DNA from: Nitrospina sp052156635
Lineage (GTDB): Bacteria > Nitrospinota > Nitrospinia > Nitrospinales > Nitrospinaceae
Direction: 5' to 3'
Assembly: GCF_052156635.1 (NCBI RefSeq)
Contig: NZ_JBQKUO010000002.1
Location: 62,001-126,000 of the forward strand
DNA: 64,000 nt
Numbering within the stretch: the stretch's first letter is position 1; every line of letters begins with the position of its first letter. The position numbers and the translations under genes were made by a program. A model generated the notes under the pieces. The model saw only the letters and a list, made by a program, of their open reading frames with translations, was not told the DNA's origin and made no database searches. Below, piece by piece: positions 34,757-43,759 of this stretch.

Positions 34757-34810
34757 CAGTCCTGCCCCCGGAAACCCCCGCCACGCCACGGTATTTCGCA
34801 CTTCAAGGCA

Positions 34811-34839
34811 TTGACAGAAAGTCGGAGCGACATGATATT
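34811..34839 (+). promoter_or_regulatory. Promoter of the candidate structured RNA
   Basis: A perfect TTGACA (34811-34816) is followed after 17 bases by GATATT (34834-34839); TATTAC shifted by two bases is an alternative -10. The predicted start near 34844-34846 falls at the first helix of the RNA candidate. No open frame follows. Confidence 0.6.
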
Positions 34840-34843
34840 ACTT

Positions 34844-35046
34844 ATGGAAGGAGGCCAAGCCCCCTTCCATACAACCGGCGGTTCGGCTGGAAGAAGACCC
34901 GAGCAACTGGGTGGAAAGACAAAGAAGGAATCGCGACCGGTTGTATGCCAACCGGGGTAGGCAGAAATGAAGAAACAGGGTTGGCCTACCCCGCGGCGGC
35001 GAGAGGTCTTTCAGGAACAAGATGAAAATCCTGAAAGGCTTTTTTA
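34844..35046 (+). ncRNA. Candidate structured RNA of about 200 nt, class unknown
   Basis: This stretch folds by eye into successive helices. Hairpin 1 (34844-34870): ATGGAAGG pairs with CCTTCCAT, and GGC with GCC inside. Helix 2: CATACAACCGG (34868-34878) with CCGGTTGTATG (34937-34947), enclosing 58 nt. Helix 3: CGGGGTAGGC (34953-34962) with GCCTACCCCG (34984-34993). Then comes a terminator hairpin, GTCTTTCAGGA (35006-35016) with TCCTGAAAGGC (35029-35039), and a T-run. Helices 1 and 2 share 34868-34870, and helix 3 competes with GCCAACC/GGTTGGC (34947-34953 with 34979-34985), hinting at switching. I do not recognise the class: it is not tRNA, tmRNA, SRP or RNase P RNA, and a 6S fold does not close. 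Confidence 0.65.
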
Positions 35047-35049
35047 TTT
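35006..35049 (+). terminator. Intrinsic terminator ending the candidate RNA
   Basis: An 11-bp stem (35006-35016 with 35029-35039, one G:U pair) is followed by TTTTTTATTT. It ends within the last codons of the convergent small membrane gene at 35044-35277. Confidence 0.85.
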
Positions 35050-35277
35050 AGCGCGGTATTTCTGCACCTCGCCCCAGCCCGCAAGCCCCAGCCCGAGGAA
35101 CATCAGCCACACCGGGTGCAGGACTTTCTCCGGATCCTTGAACATCAGGATGAGCATGATGATCACCGCCGACATGGCGAGGATGATGCCCCAGTACATC
35201 TTCTCCTGTCCCTTGACGAACAGGTCCGGATTCTTCAGCTGCTTTCTCACCTCCGGACGCAATTCAAAATGAAACAT
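35044..35277 (-). CDS. Small membrane protein of unknown function
   Basis: A 77-residue protein (start MFHFELRPEVRKQLKNPD) with two hydrophobic segments, at about residues 27-46 and 54-68, and a basic tail. I do not recognise a family. It lies 14 bp after larE on the same strand and probably shares its transcript. Its stop codon overlaps the T-run of the convergent RNA terminator. Confidence 0.65.
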   Translation of the reverse strand: MFHFELRPEVRKQLKNPDLFVKGQEKMYWGIILAMSAVIIMLILMFKDPEKVLHPVWLMFLGLGLAGWGEVQKYRAK

Positions 35278-35291
35278 GGCGGGGGATCTCC

Positions 35292-36098
35292 TTAGCGCAG
35301 GGCCTGATTCAGGCTTCCGGAGCGGAAACCCAGTATGTCGACGGTGACGAACTGAAATCCGATTTCCCGGAATTTGGATTCGATGATCCGCGCCTGTTCC
35401 GGGTCCAGGAGCACCGGCAGCTCGTCCTGCGGTGCCTCGATGCGCGCGATGTCGCCGTGATGCCGAACGCGCACCTGCCTGAGACCCATGGCGAGCAGAA
35501 CGTCTTCCGCCTGCTCGATCATCGACAGTTTTTCCGTCGTCACTTCCTGTCCGTAGGGCACCCGGGAAGCGAGGCAGGCCATTGCCGGTTTGTCCCAGGT
35601 GGGCAGGCCCAGCTCCTGCGACAGGTCGCGCACGTCCTGTTTGGTCATTCCGGAGTCGGCCAGGGGGCTCAGCACCTTTGCCTCGTCTGCGGCCACCAGC
35701 CCGGGACGATGGTCGCCCAGGTCGTCGCTGTTGGTGCCGTTCAGGATGTAGGGCAGGCCGCGCTCGGAGGCGATGCGCTTCAGATGATCGTACAGCTCCG
35801 TCTTGCAGAAATAACAGCGGTTGGCCGGATTGGCGGTGTAATCGGGATTGTGGATTTCCCCTGTATCGACAATCAGGTGCCGGGCGCCGATGTGCCGGGC
35901 GAGTTTTTTCGATGCTTCCAGTTCCCGTTCCGGCACGCTGGGGGAGCGGCCGGTGACGGCAAGCACACGCTCTCCCAAAGCGGCATGGGCTATCGCCAGC
36001 ACCAGCGTGCTGTCGACCCCGCCGGAAAACGCCACGATCGCGCCCGGAAGCGCCGCGATCTGCGCCTGCATTCGTTTGTGTTTGTCGTATAAGGTCAT
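35292..36098 (-). CDS. larE: ATP-dependent sacrificial sulfur transferase LarE-like
   Basis: A 268-residue PP-loop protein. The ATP pyrophosphatase motif is AFSGGVDSTL near residue 24. NRCYFCKTELYDHL and the late ACLASRVPYG are conserved in the LarE family, whose members donate sulfur to make the nickel-pincer cofactor of lactate racemase. I see no larA, larB or larC in the window, so the product could serve another sulfur-transfer pathway. A 77-residue membrane protein follows. Upstream lies a strong minus-strand terminator belonging to an earlier transcript. Confidence 0.85.
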   Translation of the reverse strand: MTLYDKHKRMQAQIAALPGAIVAFSGGVDSTLVLAIAHAALGERVLAVTGRSPSVPERELEASKKLARHIGARHLIVDTGEIHNPDYTANPANRCYFCKTELYDHLKRIASERGLPYILNGTNSDDLGDHRPGLVAADEAKVLSPLADSGMTKQDVRDLSQELGLPTWDKPAMACLASRVPYGQEVTTEKLSMIEQAEDVLLAMGLRQVRVRHHGDIARIEAPQDELPVLLDPEQARIIESKFREIGFQFVTVDILGFRSGSLNQALR

Positions 36099-36161
36099 GG
36101 CCGGTTGGTCCGTGCGCTCAAAACAGCGCCGTTACTGGTTACAACTTACCATGTCCCCGGA

Positions 36162-36202
36162 ATAAAAAAAAGATCCGGGAGCAGGGGGGAGGCTCCCGGA
36201 TC
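36162..36202 (-). terminator. Strong intrinsic terminator, minus strand
   Basis: GATCCGGGAGC (36172-36182) pairs perfectly over 11 bp with GCTCCCGGATC (36192-36202). Read on the minus strand, a run of U follows (36162-36171). It ends the moaA transcript about 270 nt after the moaA stop and lies just upstream of larE. No gene is supported in that 270-nt stretch. Confidence 0.9.
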
Positions 36203-36319
36203 ATCAGAAGGAGGTAAAACCAGATTGAAGTTAGCTGCTGACTCTCATTGTATAAAGTCCACGGAGGTCTTGAAAGAAACGGCAAGAACGGGTTTCATGC
36301 GGCAGGAAAGGTGCACGAA

Positions 36320-36391
36320 AACCCTAATTGGGTAGGGTTATTCAAGTAAAGGATATGTTTCAGGAAATGGACGCAGGCCACCCTATTGGGT
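36320..36391. repeat. Two copies of an ACCC-TA-TTGGGT palindrome
   Basis: ACCCTAATTGGGT (36321-36333) and ACCCTATTGGGT (36380-36391) are near-identical interrupted palindromes about 60 bp apart in otherwise empty DNA between moaA and the terminator. The first is extended by TAGGGTT to form a 7-bp hairpin with AACCCTA. They could be operator half-site pairs or RNA structure in the moaA 3' region. Confidence 0.4.
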
Positions 36392-36468
36392 TACAGTTTG
36401 TTGTGTAGAAACTGCAGCGATTGCGATAGAAGAGGGGTTGCGCTGTAACTGGAAATTAAAGTGTGCGA

Positions 36469-37482
36469 TCAGCCGCCGATGGCGTGCATGGCCCGGGCGG
36501 GGCGTTCGAAGTCGTCCAGGTTGATCTTGTGGCCCGGTTCCTTGGTGACCAGCGCGGCGCGGATGCGTTGCTCGATGTCCTGGTCCGTGGCCGCGCTGTC
36601 CCGCACCAGTTCCTTCAGGTTGTGCTCGTTGGTGGAGAACAGGCAGGTACGCAGTTTGCCGTCGGCGGTCATGCGGATGCGGTTGCAGTAATCGCAGAAC
36701 GGATTGCTGACGGCGGTGATGATGCCGATCTTGCCCTTGCCATCGGCGAACTCGTATTCGCTCGCCGGGCCGATCTCCAGCGAATCCTGGATCGGCGTGA
36801 TTTCAAATTTCTTGCTGATGAGGTCGATGATCTCGTGACCGAACAGCACCTTGTCGCGTTCCCAGATGTGGTCGGCGTCGAGGGGCATGAACTCGATGAA
36901 GCGGATCTCGAATCCGTCGGAGCGGCCGAGTTCCACCAGTTTCAGGATTTCCGGCTCCGAGAAATTGCGGATGGCGACCGCGTTGACCTTGATCGGGAAG
37001 CCCGCTTCGCGTGCGGCGTCGATGCCTTCCATCACCTGTTCCAGGCAGTCGCGGCGGTTGACGTGGGTGAACTTGTCCTTGTCCAGCGCGTCGAGGCTGA
37101 TGTTCAGCCGGTGCAGTCCCGCTTCCCTGAGCGCCTTCGCATGTTGCTTCAGGAAAAACGCATTGGTGGTCATGGCGATGTCTTCAATGCCCGGCACGGC
37201 CCTCAACATGCGTACCAGTTCCGGCAGGTCCTTGCGCAGAAGCGGTTCGCCGCCGGTGAGGCGCAGGCGGAAGATGCCCATTTTGGACACCACACCGACG
37301 ATGCGGGTGATCTCCTCAAACGAGAGCAGGTGGGAGCGGTCCATGAACTCGACGTTGTCCGCAGGCATGCAGTACGTACAGCGGAAGTTGCAACGGTCGG
37401 TGACGGAAATGCGCAGGTTGACGATGCGGCGGCCCATGCCGTCAATCAGAATCGGGCGTTCCTGGCTCTCGGAGATGGACAT
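36469..37482 (-). CDS. moaA: GTP 3',8-cyclase (molybdenum cofactor biosynthesis)
   Basis: MoaA is the radical SAM enzyme that converts GTP to 3',8-cyclo-GTP, the first step of molybdopterin synthesis. The 337-residue protein has the N-terminal cluster motif SVTDRCNFRCTYCMP (CxxxCxxC), the TGGEPLLR SAM segment, and the C-terminal cluster cysteines in NPFCDYCNRIRMTADG and LRTCLF. The frame is open 65 codons upstream, but the ATG at 37482 has a GAGGAAG ribosome site four bases away and the standard family N-terminus. It appears to be a single-gene transcript here; other moa genes are not in the window. Confidence 0.95.
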   Translation of the reverse strand: MSISESQERPILIDGMGRRIVNLRISVTDRCNFRCTYCMPADNVEFMDRSHLLSFEEITRIVGVVSKMGIFRLRLTGGEPLLRKDLPELVRMLRAVPGIEDIAMTTNAFFLKQHAKALREAGLHRLNISLDALDKDKFTHVNRRDCLEQVMEGIDAAREAGFPIKVNAVAIRNFSEPEILKLVELGRSDGFEIRFIEFMPLDADHIWERDKVLFGHEIIDLISKKFEITPIQDSLEIGPASEYEFADGKGKIGIITAVSNPFCDYCNRIRMTADGKLRTCLFSTNEHNLKELVRDSAATDQDIEQRIRAALVTKEPGHKINLDDFERPARAMHAIGG

Positions 37483-37500
37483 CGGACTTCCTCTCACGTC

Positions 37501-37511
37501 GGTGTGACACC
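37501..37511. promoter_or_regulatory. Operator-like palindrome in the moaA leader
   Basis: GGTGTGACACC is a perfect palindrome around one central base, located just upstream of the moaA ribosome site. It could be a repressor site or part of leader RNA structure; I cannot name a regulator. Confidence 0.3.
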
Positions 37512-37585
37512 CGGGTTTTCCGGCAGTTTGCCATACTCCGGGCAAGTTCGCCCACACTCTTGCAGGTGGGAGTTTATTTGGTAGA

Positions 37586-37615
37586 ATTATACCCTTTTTG
37601 AAAAAGCGATGTACA
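37586..37615 (-). promoter_or_regulatory. Candidate moaA promoter
   Basis: On the minus strand TGTACA (37610-37615) and a perfect -10 TATAAT (37586-37591) are 18 bases apart. Transcription would start near 37579, giving a leader of about 97 nt, further evidence for the moaA start at 37482. Confidence 0.6.
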
Positions 37616-37756
37616 CCCCAAATGCTTTTCCCGGCAGAGGGTGGGAAGATTCCGGTAAGGGCATAAAACGAGCCCATCGCCCCACCCGGCGAAGGCGGGA
37701 AAAAATAGTTTTTGGGGGAGAGGGGAGACGCTGAACGCCCTGTGTGCCCGCATGCT

Positions 37757-37798
37757 CCGGAAATGCCGAAAAATCCTTAAAAATATGGAGATTTCCGG
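37757..37798 (+). repeat. Inverted repeat between moaA and the SUF operon
   Basis: CCGGAAAT (37757-37764) and ATTTCCGG (37791-37798) are perfectly complementary with 26 bases between and CTTTT following. It lies in the divergent moaA/suf interval; it could be a weak terminator or a protein-binding dyad. Nothing else of 37616-37871 is supported as a feature. Confidence 0.35.
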
Positions 37799-37871
37799 CT
37801 TTTGGAAGGAACCTGAAAGACGCCTTTGCATCTAATCAGTAAGGGGATGGGTCTGCCTGCTCAAGATTGTC

Positions 37872-37900
37872 CTGATTTTCCCAGGCGTTTGATATACAAT
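37872..37900 (+). promoter_or_regulatory. Candidate promoter of the SUF operon
   Basis: CTGATT (37872-37877) and TACAAT (37895-37900) are 17 bases apart; the -10 is embedded in TATACAAT. The implied start near 37907 gives a leader of about 78 nt. No clear IscR-type site was seen. Confidence 0.4.
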
Positions 37901-37984
37901 AGGGCCCATCTGACAGAGGCATGGAAACGGGATTGCCCGACTGCGGGAAACCCCTTGTAAACGTTTCAAACACAAAGATTTATA

Positions 37985-38734
37985 ATGTCTGTCGCTGAAG
38001 AGAAATTCTCCACCAAATTCGAGGAAGCCGCCAGCAAGCCGAAGCACCGCGGAGCCTTCTACCAGGAAGATGCCACGGAAAAAGGAATGGCATTGGTTGA
38101 GGCCAAATTCAAGGATATGAAGCTGTACTGGCTGGTCGACGTGGTCGAGGGCCGGGTTTACAGCGCCAAGTTCTTCGCCTACGGCGGCAAGGTGTCCGTG
38201 GGCATCTGCGAGCAGCTGTGCTCCATGGTCAAGGGACTCACCATCGACGAGGCCTGTTCCCTGCTGGGAGCGGACGTCGAACGTGCACTCCGCGACGATC
38301 CGGAGGAACCGGCGGTGCCGGAGTCCAAAAAGACCGCGTTCGGCAACGTGCCGGAACTGCTCAAGATCATCAAGGAAAAGTATCCGGAAGCGCAGGCGGT
38401 GGCACAGGCCACAGCGTCCATCAGGGACAGCGGCTCCGGAAAACCGAAAAGCACCCGCGAGCTGACCATGCAGGAGCAGGCATGGCTGGACTTGGATGAA
38501 GCCGACCAGATCAAGCAGGTCGAACTGGTTCTGGACGAGAAAGTCCGCCCGGCGCTGATGTCCGACGGCGGCAACATCCAGGTATTGGAAGTGGTTGACG
38601 GCGAGCGGGTTCTCGTCCAGTATCAGGGGGCCTGCGGCAGTTGCGGCTCTTCGCTGGGGGCGACGTTGTCGTTCATTGAACGGACCCTGCGTCAGGATGT
38701 GTACAGCGACCTGCAGGTCGTCCCCAACATGTAA
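37985..38734 (+). CDS. NifU-like protein: degenerate IscU domain plus NFU domain
   Basis: A 249-residue two-domain protein. Residues 1-100 align by eye with the IscU scaffold (KPKHRGAF, AKFFAYGGKVSVG, KGLTIDEA), but all three cluster cysteines are missing; for example the YGCGSA cysteine is Gly68. Residues 170-249 form an NFU domain with DEKVRPALMSDGGN and GACGSCGSS (Cys217, Cys220), which carries 4Fe-4S clusters to targets. It opens the SUF operon, 38 bp before sufB, and may act as a cluster carrier with a docking-only U domain. A classical SufU is encoded later in the operon. Confidence 0.85.
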   Translation: MSVAEEKFSTKFEEAASKPKHRGAFYQEDATEKGMALVEAKFKDMKLYWLVDVVEGRVYSAKFFAYGGKVSVGICEQLCSMVKGLTIDEACSLLGADVERALRDDPEEPAVPESKKTAFGNVPELLKIIKEKYPEAQAVAQATASIRDSGSGKPKSTRELTMQEQAWLDLDEADQIKQVELVLDEKVRPALMSDGGNIQVLEVVDGERVLVQYQGACGSCGSSLGATLSFIERTLRQDVYSDLQVVPNM

Positions 38735-38772
38735 TGAATTTTTAGAATCCGTCTCTTAAGGAGTTGGAATAT

Positions 38773-40239
<1,467 letters not shown>

Positions 40240-40262
40240 GTCCCATCATTCGGAAACACCGG

Positions 40263-40300
40263 CCAGCCAGGCAGGGCCCCGCGGCTCGATGCCTGGCTGG
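40263..40300 (+). terminator. Hairpin between sufB and sufC (attenuator or processing site)
   Basis: CCAGCCAGGCA (40263-40273) pairs perfectly over 11 bp with TGCCTGGCTGG (40290-40300), followed by TCTGTTTTG. The T-run is imperfect. Within the SUF operon it likely stabilises the 5' mRNA fragment or partially terminates, setting the ratio of upstream to downstream products. Confidence 0.6.
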
Positions 40301-40331
40301 TCTGTTTTGAAAATCAGAGAGGAACAGGTTA

Positions 40332-41081
40332 ATGCTAGAGATCAATGATCTGCACGCCGGATTCGAAGGCGTCGAAATCGTCAAGGGTGTGTCCCTGACG
40401 GTGAACAAAGGGGAGGTTCACGCCATCATGGGCCCCAACGGGTCGGGCAAAAGCACGCTGTCGAAGGTGCTGGCCGGGCACCCCGCTTACCAGGTGACGG
40501 CAGGCACGGTGAAGTTTGAAGGCAAGGACCTTCTGGACATGGACCCGGAACAGCGGGCGCTGGAAGGCATCTTTCTGGGTTTTCAGTACCCGGTGGAGAT
40601 TCCGGGCGTCAACAATGCAGAGTTCCTGCGCATGGCCTACAATGCCAAGCGCGTTCACAACGGTGAAGAGGAACTCGATCCGCTGGACTTCGACGACCTG
40701 CTGATTGAAAAGATGAAACTGGTATCCATGGACCCGCGCTACAAGGACCGCGCTCTCAACGACGGGTTCTCCGGCGGTGAGAAAAAGAAAAACGAGATCC
40801 TGCAGATGGCGGTGCTTCAACCGAAACTGGGCTTGCTGGACGAAACCGATTCCGGTCTGGACATCGACGCGTTGAAGGCCGTAGCCAGCGGCATCAACAA
40901 GCTCACCACCAAGGACAACGCGCTGATCCTGATCACCCATTACCAGCGCCTGTTGAACTACATTGAACCCGATTTCGTGCACGTGTTCTCTCACGGCAAA
41001 ATCGTCAAATCCGGTGGAAAAGACCTGGCGCTTGAGGTCGAGAGCCAGGGTTACGACTGGGTCGCCACCGCCGCGAAGTGA
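40332..41081 (+). CDS. sufC: Fe-S cluster assembly ATPase SufC
   Basis: The ABC-type ATPase of the SufBC2D complex, 249 residues. Walker A GPNGSGKSTLSKVLAG, the SufC-specific VEIPGVNNAEFLR segment, signature FSGGEKKKNEILQMA, Walker B LGLLDETDSGLDIDALK and switch histidine ITHYQRLL are all present. It works in the cytoplasm without membrane partners. It lies 10 bp before sufD. Confidence 0.97.
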   Translation: MLEINDLHAGFEGVEIVKGVSLTVNKGEVHAIMGPNGSGKSTLSKVLAGHPAYQVTAGTVKFEGKDLLDMDPEQRALEGIFLGFQYPVEIPGVNNAEFLRMAYNAKRVHNGEEELDPLDFDDLLIEKMKLVSMDPRYKDRALNDGFSGGEKKKNEILQMAVLQPKLGLLDETDSGLDIDALKAVASGINKLTTKDNALILITHYQRLLNYIEPDFVHVFSHGKIVKSGGKDLALEVESQGYDWVATAAK

Positions 41082-41090
41082 GGAGAGGGT

Positions 41091-42407
41091 ATGTCCACGA
41101 CTTTAGATGTGATCAGTGAAAGTGAGCAGGCGGTCCTCGACCTGCACAAGGAATTTCTGAAAGACGCTGTCCCAACCCTGCAACCACTCAACGAAGCGGG
41201 CATCCGGCGTTTCGAGGCGGTCAAGTTTCCCCACCGCAAGCACGAGATGTATACCTTCGTCAACACGCACGACCTCACCGAAACTCGGTTTCAACTGACC
41301 GGTCACGCGGCCGCCGATGCGAAGGCGGTGGAGGCGGCGGTGTATCCGTCATGCCGGGACCGGGTGATTGTGTTCGTCAATGGTGTGTACGACGAGAAAC
41401 TGTCCAATACATCGGGACTGGAAGCGGAGGTGACGCTCACGCCGCTCGTCCAGGCCATTCAGGATGCGGCCGTTCAGGAATACCTGCTGGCGACGGTGGA
41501 AGAGGAAAACGATGTGTTCGCCGCGCTCAACAGCGGTTTCGTGAAAGACGGCCTCGTCGTGACCGTAGCGGAAAAGGCGGTGATCGAAAAGCCGCTGCAG
41601 GTCCTTTACATGTCCACCGGTACGGCCGACGGATCGGCCGCAAGTCACCCGCGCCTTCTGGTGAAACTGCAACCGCGCGCCGAGTTCAAACTGGCGGCGA
41701 AGTTCATCGGGCAGGGAGCCGGGTATTTCGTCAACGCGGTGCAGGATTTTCTGGTGGACCCGGACGCGGGGCTGACTTACTGGCAGGTCCAGCAGGACGA
41801 CCCCGGTGCGTGGCACATGTCCAAAACGCGCGTGCAGTTGCACCGCAACAGCCGTTTCGTGTGTACCAACGGATCGTCGGGCAGCCGTCTCGCCCGCCAC
41901 CATTACGAAGTCCGTCTGAAAGACGAAGGCGCGGAACTCAACATGAACGGCATTTGCGTTCTCGAAAACGGGGAACAGGCGCACAATTTCGTGCGCGTTC
42001 ATCACGAGGCCCCGCACTGCACCAGCAACCAGTTTTTCCGCAACGTCATCAACAACAAGGCGCGCGCCAGTTTCGACGGCACCGTGATTGTCGACAAGGG
42101 CGCGCAGTTGACCAACTCCGACCAGTTGATCAACAACCTCATGTTGTCGGACGACGGCAAGGCGGACGCCAAACCGAACCTGATGATTTTCGCCGACGAT
42201 GTGAAATGCACTCACGGCGCGACGGTCGGGCAGATCGACGAGGATCAGTTGTTCTACCTGAAGACGCGCGGCCTGTCCGAGGCGGTGGGCAAGTCCATTC
42301 TGACCAAGAGCTTCGTCACCAGCATCATCGATGCGGTTCCGTTTGAGGACGTGGTTCGGGATTTCAATCAATACCTGCTTAAGAAACTGGAGGCCGAAAA
42401 TGTCTGA
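41091..42407 (+). CDS. sufD: Fe-S cluster assembly protein SufD
   Basis: A 438-residue partner of SufB and SufC needed for iron acquisition. It has the SufD N-terminal helical region (FRRFEAVKFPHRKHE-type), a beta-helix core with FAALNSGFVKDG, and the C-terminal CTHGATVGQIDEDQLFYL, which contains the conserved histidine of SufD proteins (C-T-H). It ends overlapping sufS by 8 bp. Confidence 0.95.
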   Translation: MSTTLDVISESEQAVLDLHKEFLKDAVPTLQPLNEAGIRRFEAVKFPHRKHEMYTFVNTHDLTETRFQLTGHAAADAKAVEAAVYPSCRDRVIVFVNGVYDEKLSNTSGLEAEVTLTPLVQAIQDAAVQEYLLATVEEENDVFAALNSGFVKDGLVVTVAEKAVIEKPLQVLYMSTGTADGSAASHPRLLVKLQPRAEFKLAAKFIGQGAGYFVNAVQDFLVDPDAGLTYWQVQQDDPGAWHMSKTRVQLHRNSRFVCTNGSSGSRLARHHYEVRLKDEGAELNMNGICVLENGEQAHNFVRVHHEAPHCTSNQFFRNVINNKARASFDGTVIVDKGAQLTNSDQLINNLMLSDDGKADAKPNLMIFADDVKCTHGATVGQIDEDQLFYLKTRGLSEAVGKSILTKSFVTSIIDAVPFEDVVRDFNQYLLKKLEAENV

Positions 42408-43653
42408 CTCCGGCACCGTGACGTCCCCCAAACCGGTTTTGGATGTCGATAAAGTCCGCAAAGACTTTCCCGTTCTCTCGCAACAGGTGCACGGTAAACC
42501 GCTGGTGTACCTGGACAATGCCGCCACCACGCAGAAACCGTGGGCGGTCATCGAACGGGTCCACAAGTTCGATTCGGAAGAATACGGTACGGTGCGCCGC
42601 GGCGCATACAAGATGAGCGAGGGCTCGACGCGCATGTACGAGGAAGCGCGGCAGAAGGTGGCGGATTTGCTGGGCACGCCCGACCGCAACGAGATCATCT
42701 TCACCAGCGGCACCACGCAGTCGGTCAACCTGGTGGCGCAGAGCTACGGTCGCAAATTCCTCAACGAAGGCGACGAGGTCATCATCTCCCAGATCGAGCA
42801 CCACGCCAACATCGTGCCGTGGCAGATGATCACCGAGGAGAAAGGCGCGAAGCTCAAGATCATCCCGTGCAACGACAAGGGCGAACTCCTCATGGAGGAG
42901 TATGAGAAACTGCTGAGCCCGAAAACGAAGGTCGTCGCGGTCAACCACGTGTCGAACGCGCTGGGTACGATCAACCCGATCAAGGAAATCATCGATCTCG
43001 GCCACAAGGCGGGGGCGGTGGTGTTGATCGACGGGGCGCAGAGCACGCCGCACATGAGCCTCAACGTGCGCGAACTCGACTGCGACTTCTATACTTTTTC
43101 CGGCCACAAGATGTACGGGCCGACCGGCATCGGCGGTGTGTACGGCAAGATGGACGTCCTCAAAAGCATGCCGCCTTATGTGACCGGAGGAGACATGATC
43201 CGGCAGGTGACGTTCGAGAAGACCACGTTCAACGAGCCACCGTCGCGTTTCGAGGCGGGCACGCCGCCCATCAGCCAGGCCATCGGCCTCGCCGCCGCCA
43301 TCGAGTACATGCAGGCCGTGGGCATCGACAAGATCGCCGAATACGAACACCAGCTTCTCGAGTACGGCACGCGCCTTTTGGAGAACATCGACGGGCTGCG
43401 CATCATCGGCACCGCAGAGAACAAGGCGAGCATCCTGTCGTTTTACCACGATCTGGTTCATCCGCATGACATGGTGACGCTGGTGGATCAGGACGGCATC
43501 GCCGTGCGCGGCGGCCACCATTGCGCCCAGCCGACCATGCAGAGGTTCAAGGTTCCGGCCACGACACGCGCCTCGGTTTCGTTCTATAATAAATTCGAGG
43601 AGCTCGACGTTCTGGCTGAAAGCATTCGCAAGGCAATCAAGGTATTTTCCTGA
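42400..43653 (+). CDS. sufS: Cysteine desulfurase SufS (group II)
   Basis: SufS is a PLP enzyme that takes sulfur from cysteine for cluster assembly. The 417-residue protein has VYLDNAATTQKP at the N-terminus, the PLP-stacking histidine pair in SQIEHHANIVPWQ, and the PLP lysine in FSGHKMYGPTGIGG. The catalytic cysteine is in RGGHHCAQPTM (Cys375), the short-loop group II arrangement that needs a sulfur acceptor such as SufU. The ATG at 42400 overlaps sufD by 8 bp; an upstream in-frame extension is not family-like. Confidence 0.96.
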   Translation: MSDSGTVTSPKPVLDVDKVRKDFPVLSQQVHGKPLVYLDNAATTQKPWAVIERVHKFDSEEYGTVRRGAYKMSEGSTRMYEEARQKVADLLGTPDRNEIIFTSGTTQSVNLVAQSYGRKFLNEGDEVIISQIEHHANIVPWQMITEEKGAKLKIIPCNDKGELLMEEYEKLLSPKTKVVAVNHVSNALGTINPIKEIIDLGHKAGAVVLIDGAQSTPHMSLNVRELDCDFYTFSGHKMYGPTGIGGVYGKMDVLKSMPPYVTGGDMIRQVTFEKTTFNEPPSRFEAGTPPISQAIGLAAAIEYMQAVGIDKIAEYEHQLLEYGTRLLENIDGLRIIGTAENKASILSFYHDLVHPHDMVTLVDQDGIAVRGGHHCAQPTMQRFKVPATTRASVSFYNKFEELDVLAESIRKAIKVFS

Positions 43654-43759
43654 ATCGGCACCCGATAAAAAGGTGTCAGGCCGAATGCGCCCCGCAGTCC
43701 GCCTCTTGAAGGCGGACAGGCGACCGCTGGTTTTGAAAACAAATTGAAGGTAACTTGGG

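Noticed and set aside
34844..35046. 6S RNA
   Set aside because: A GCGGCGGC stretch recalls the 6S 3' side, but the 5' and 3' ends do not pair into the long closing stem and the helices are local hairpins.
37483..37677. 65-codon N-terminal extension of moaA
   Set aside because: The ATG at 37482 has an ideal ribosome site, and a TATAAT promoter lies inside the extension.
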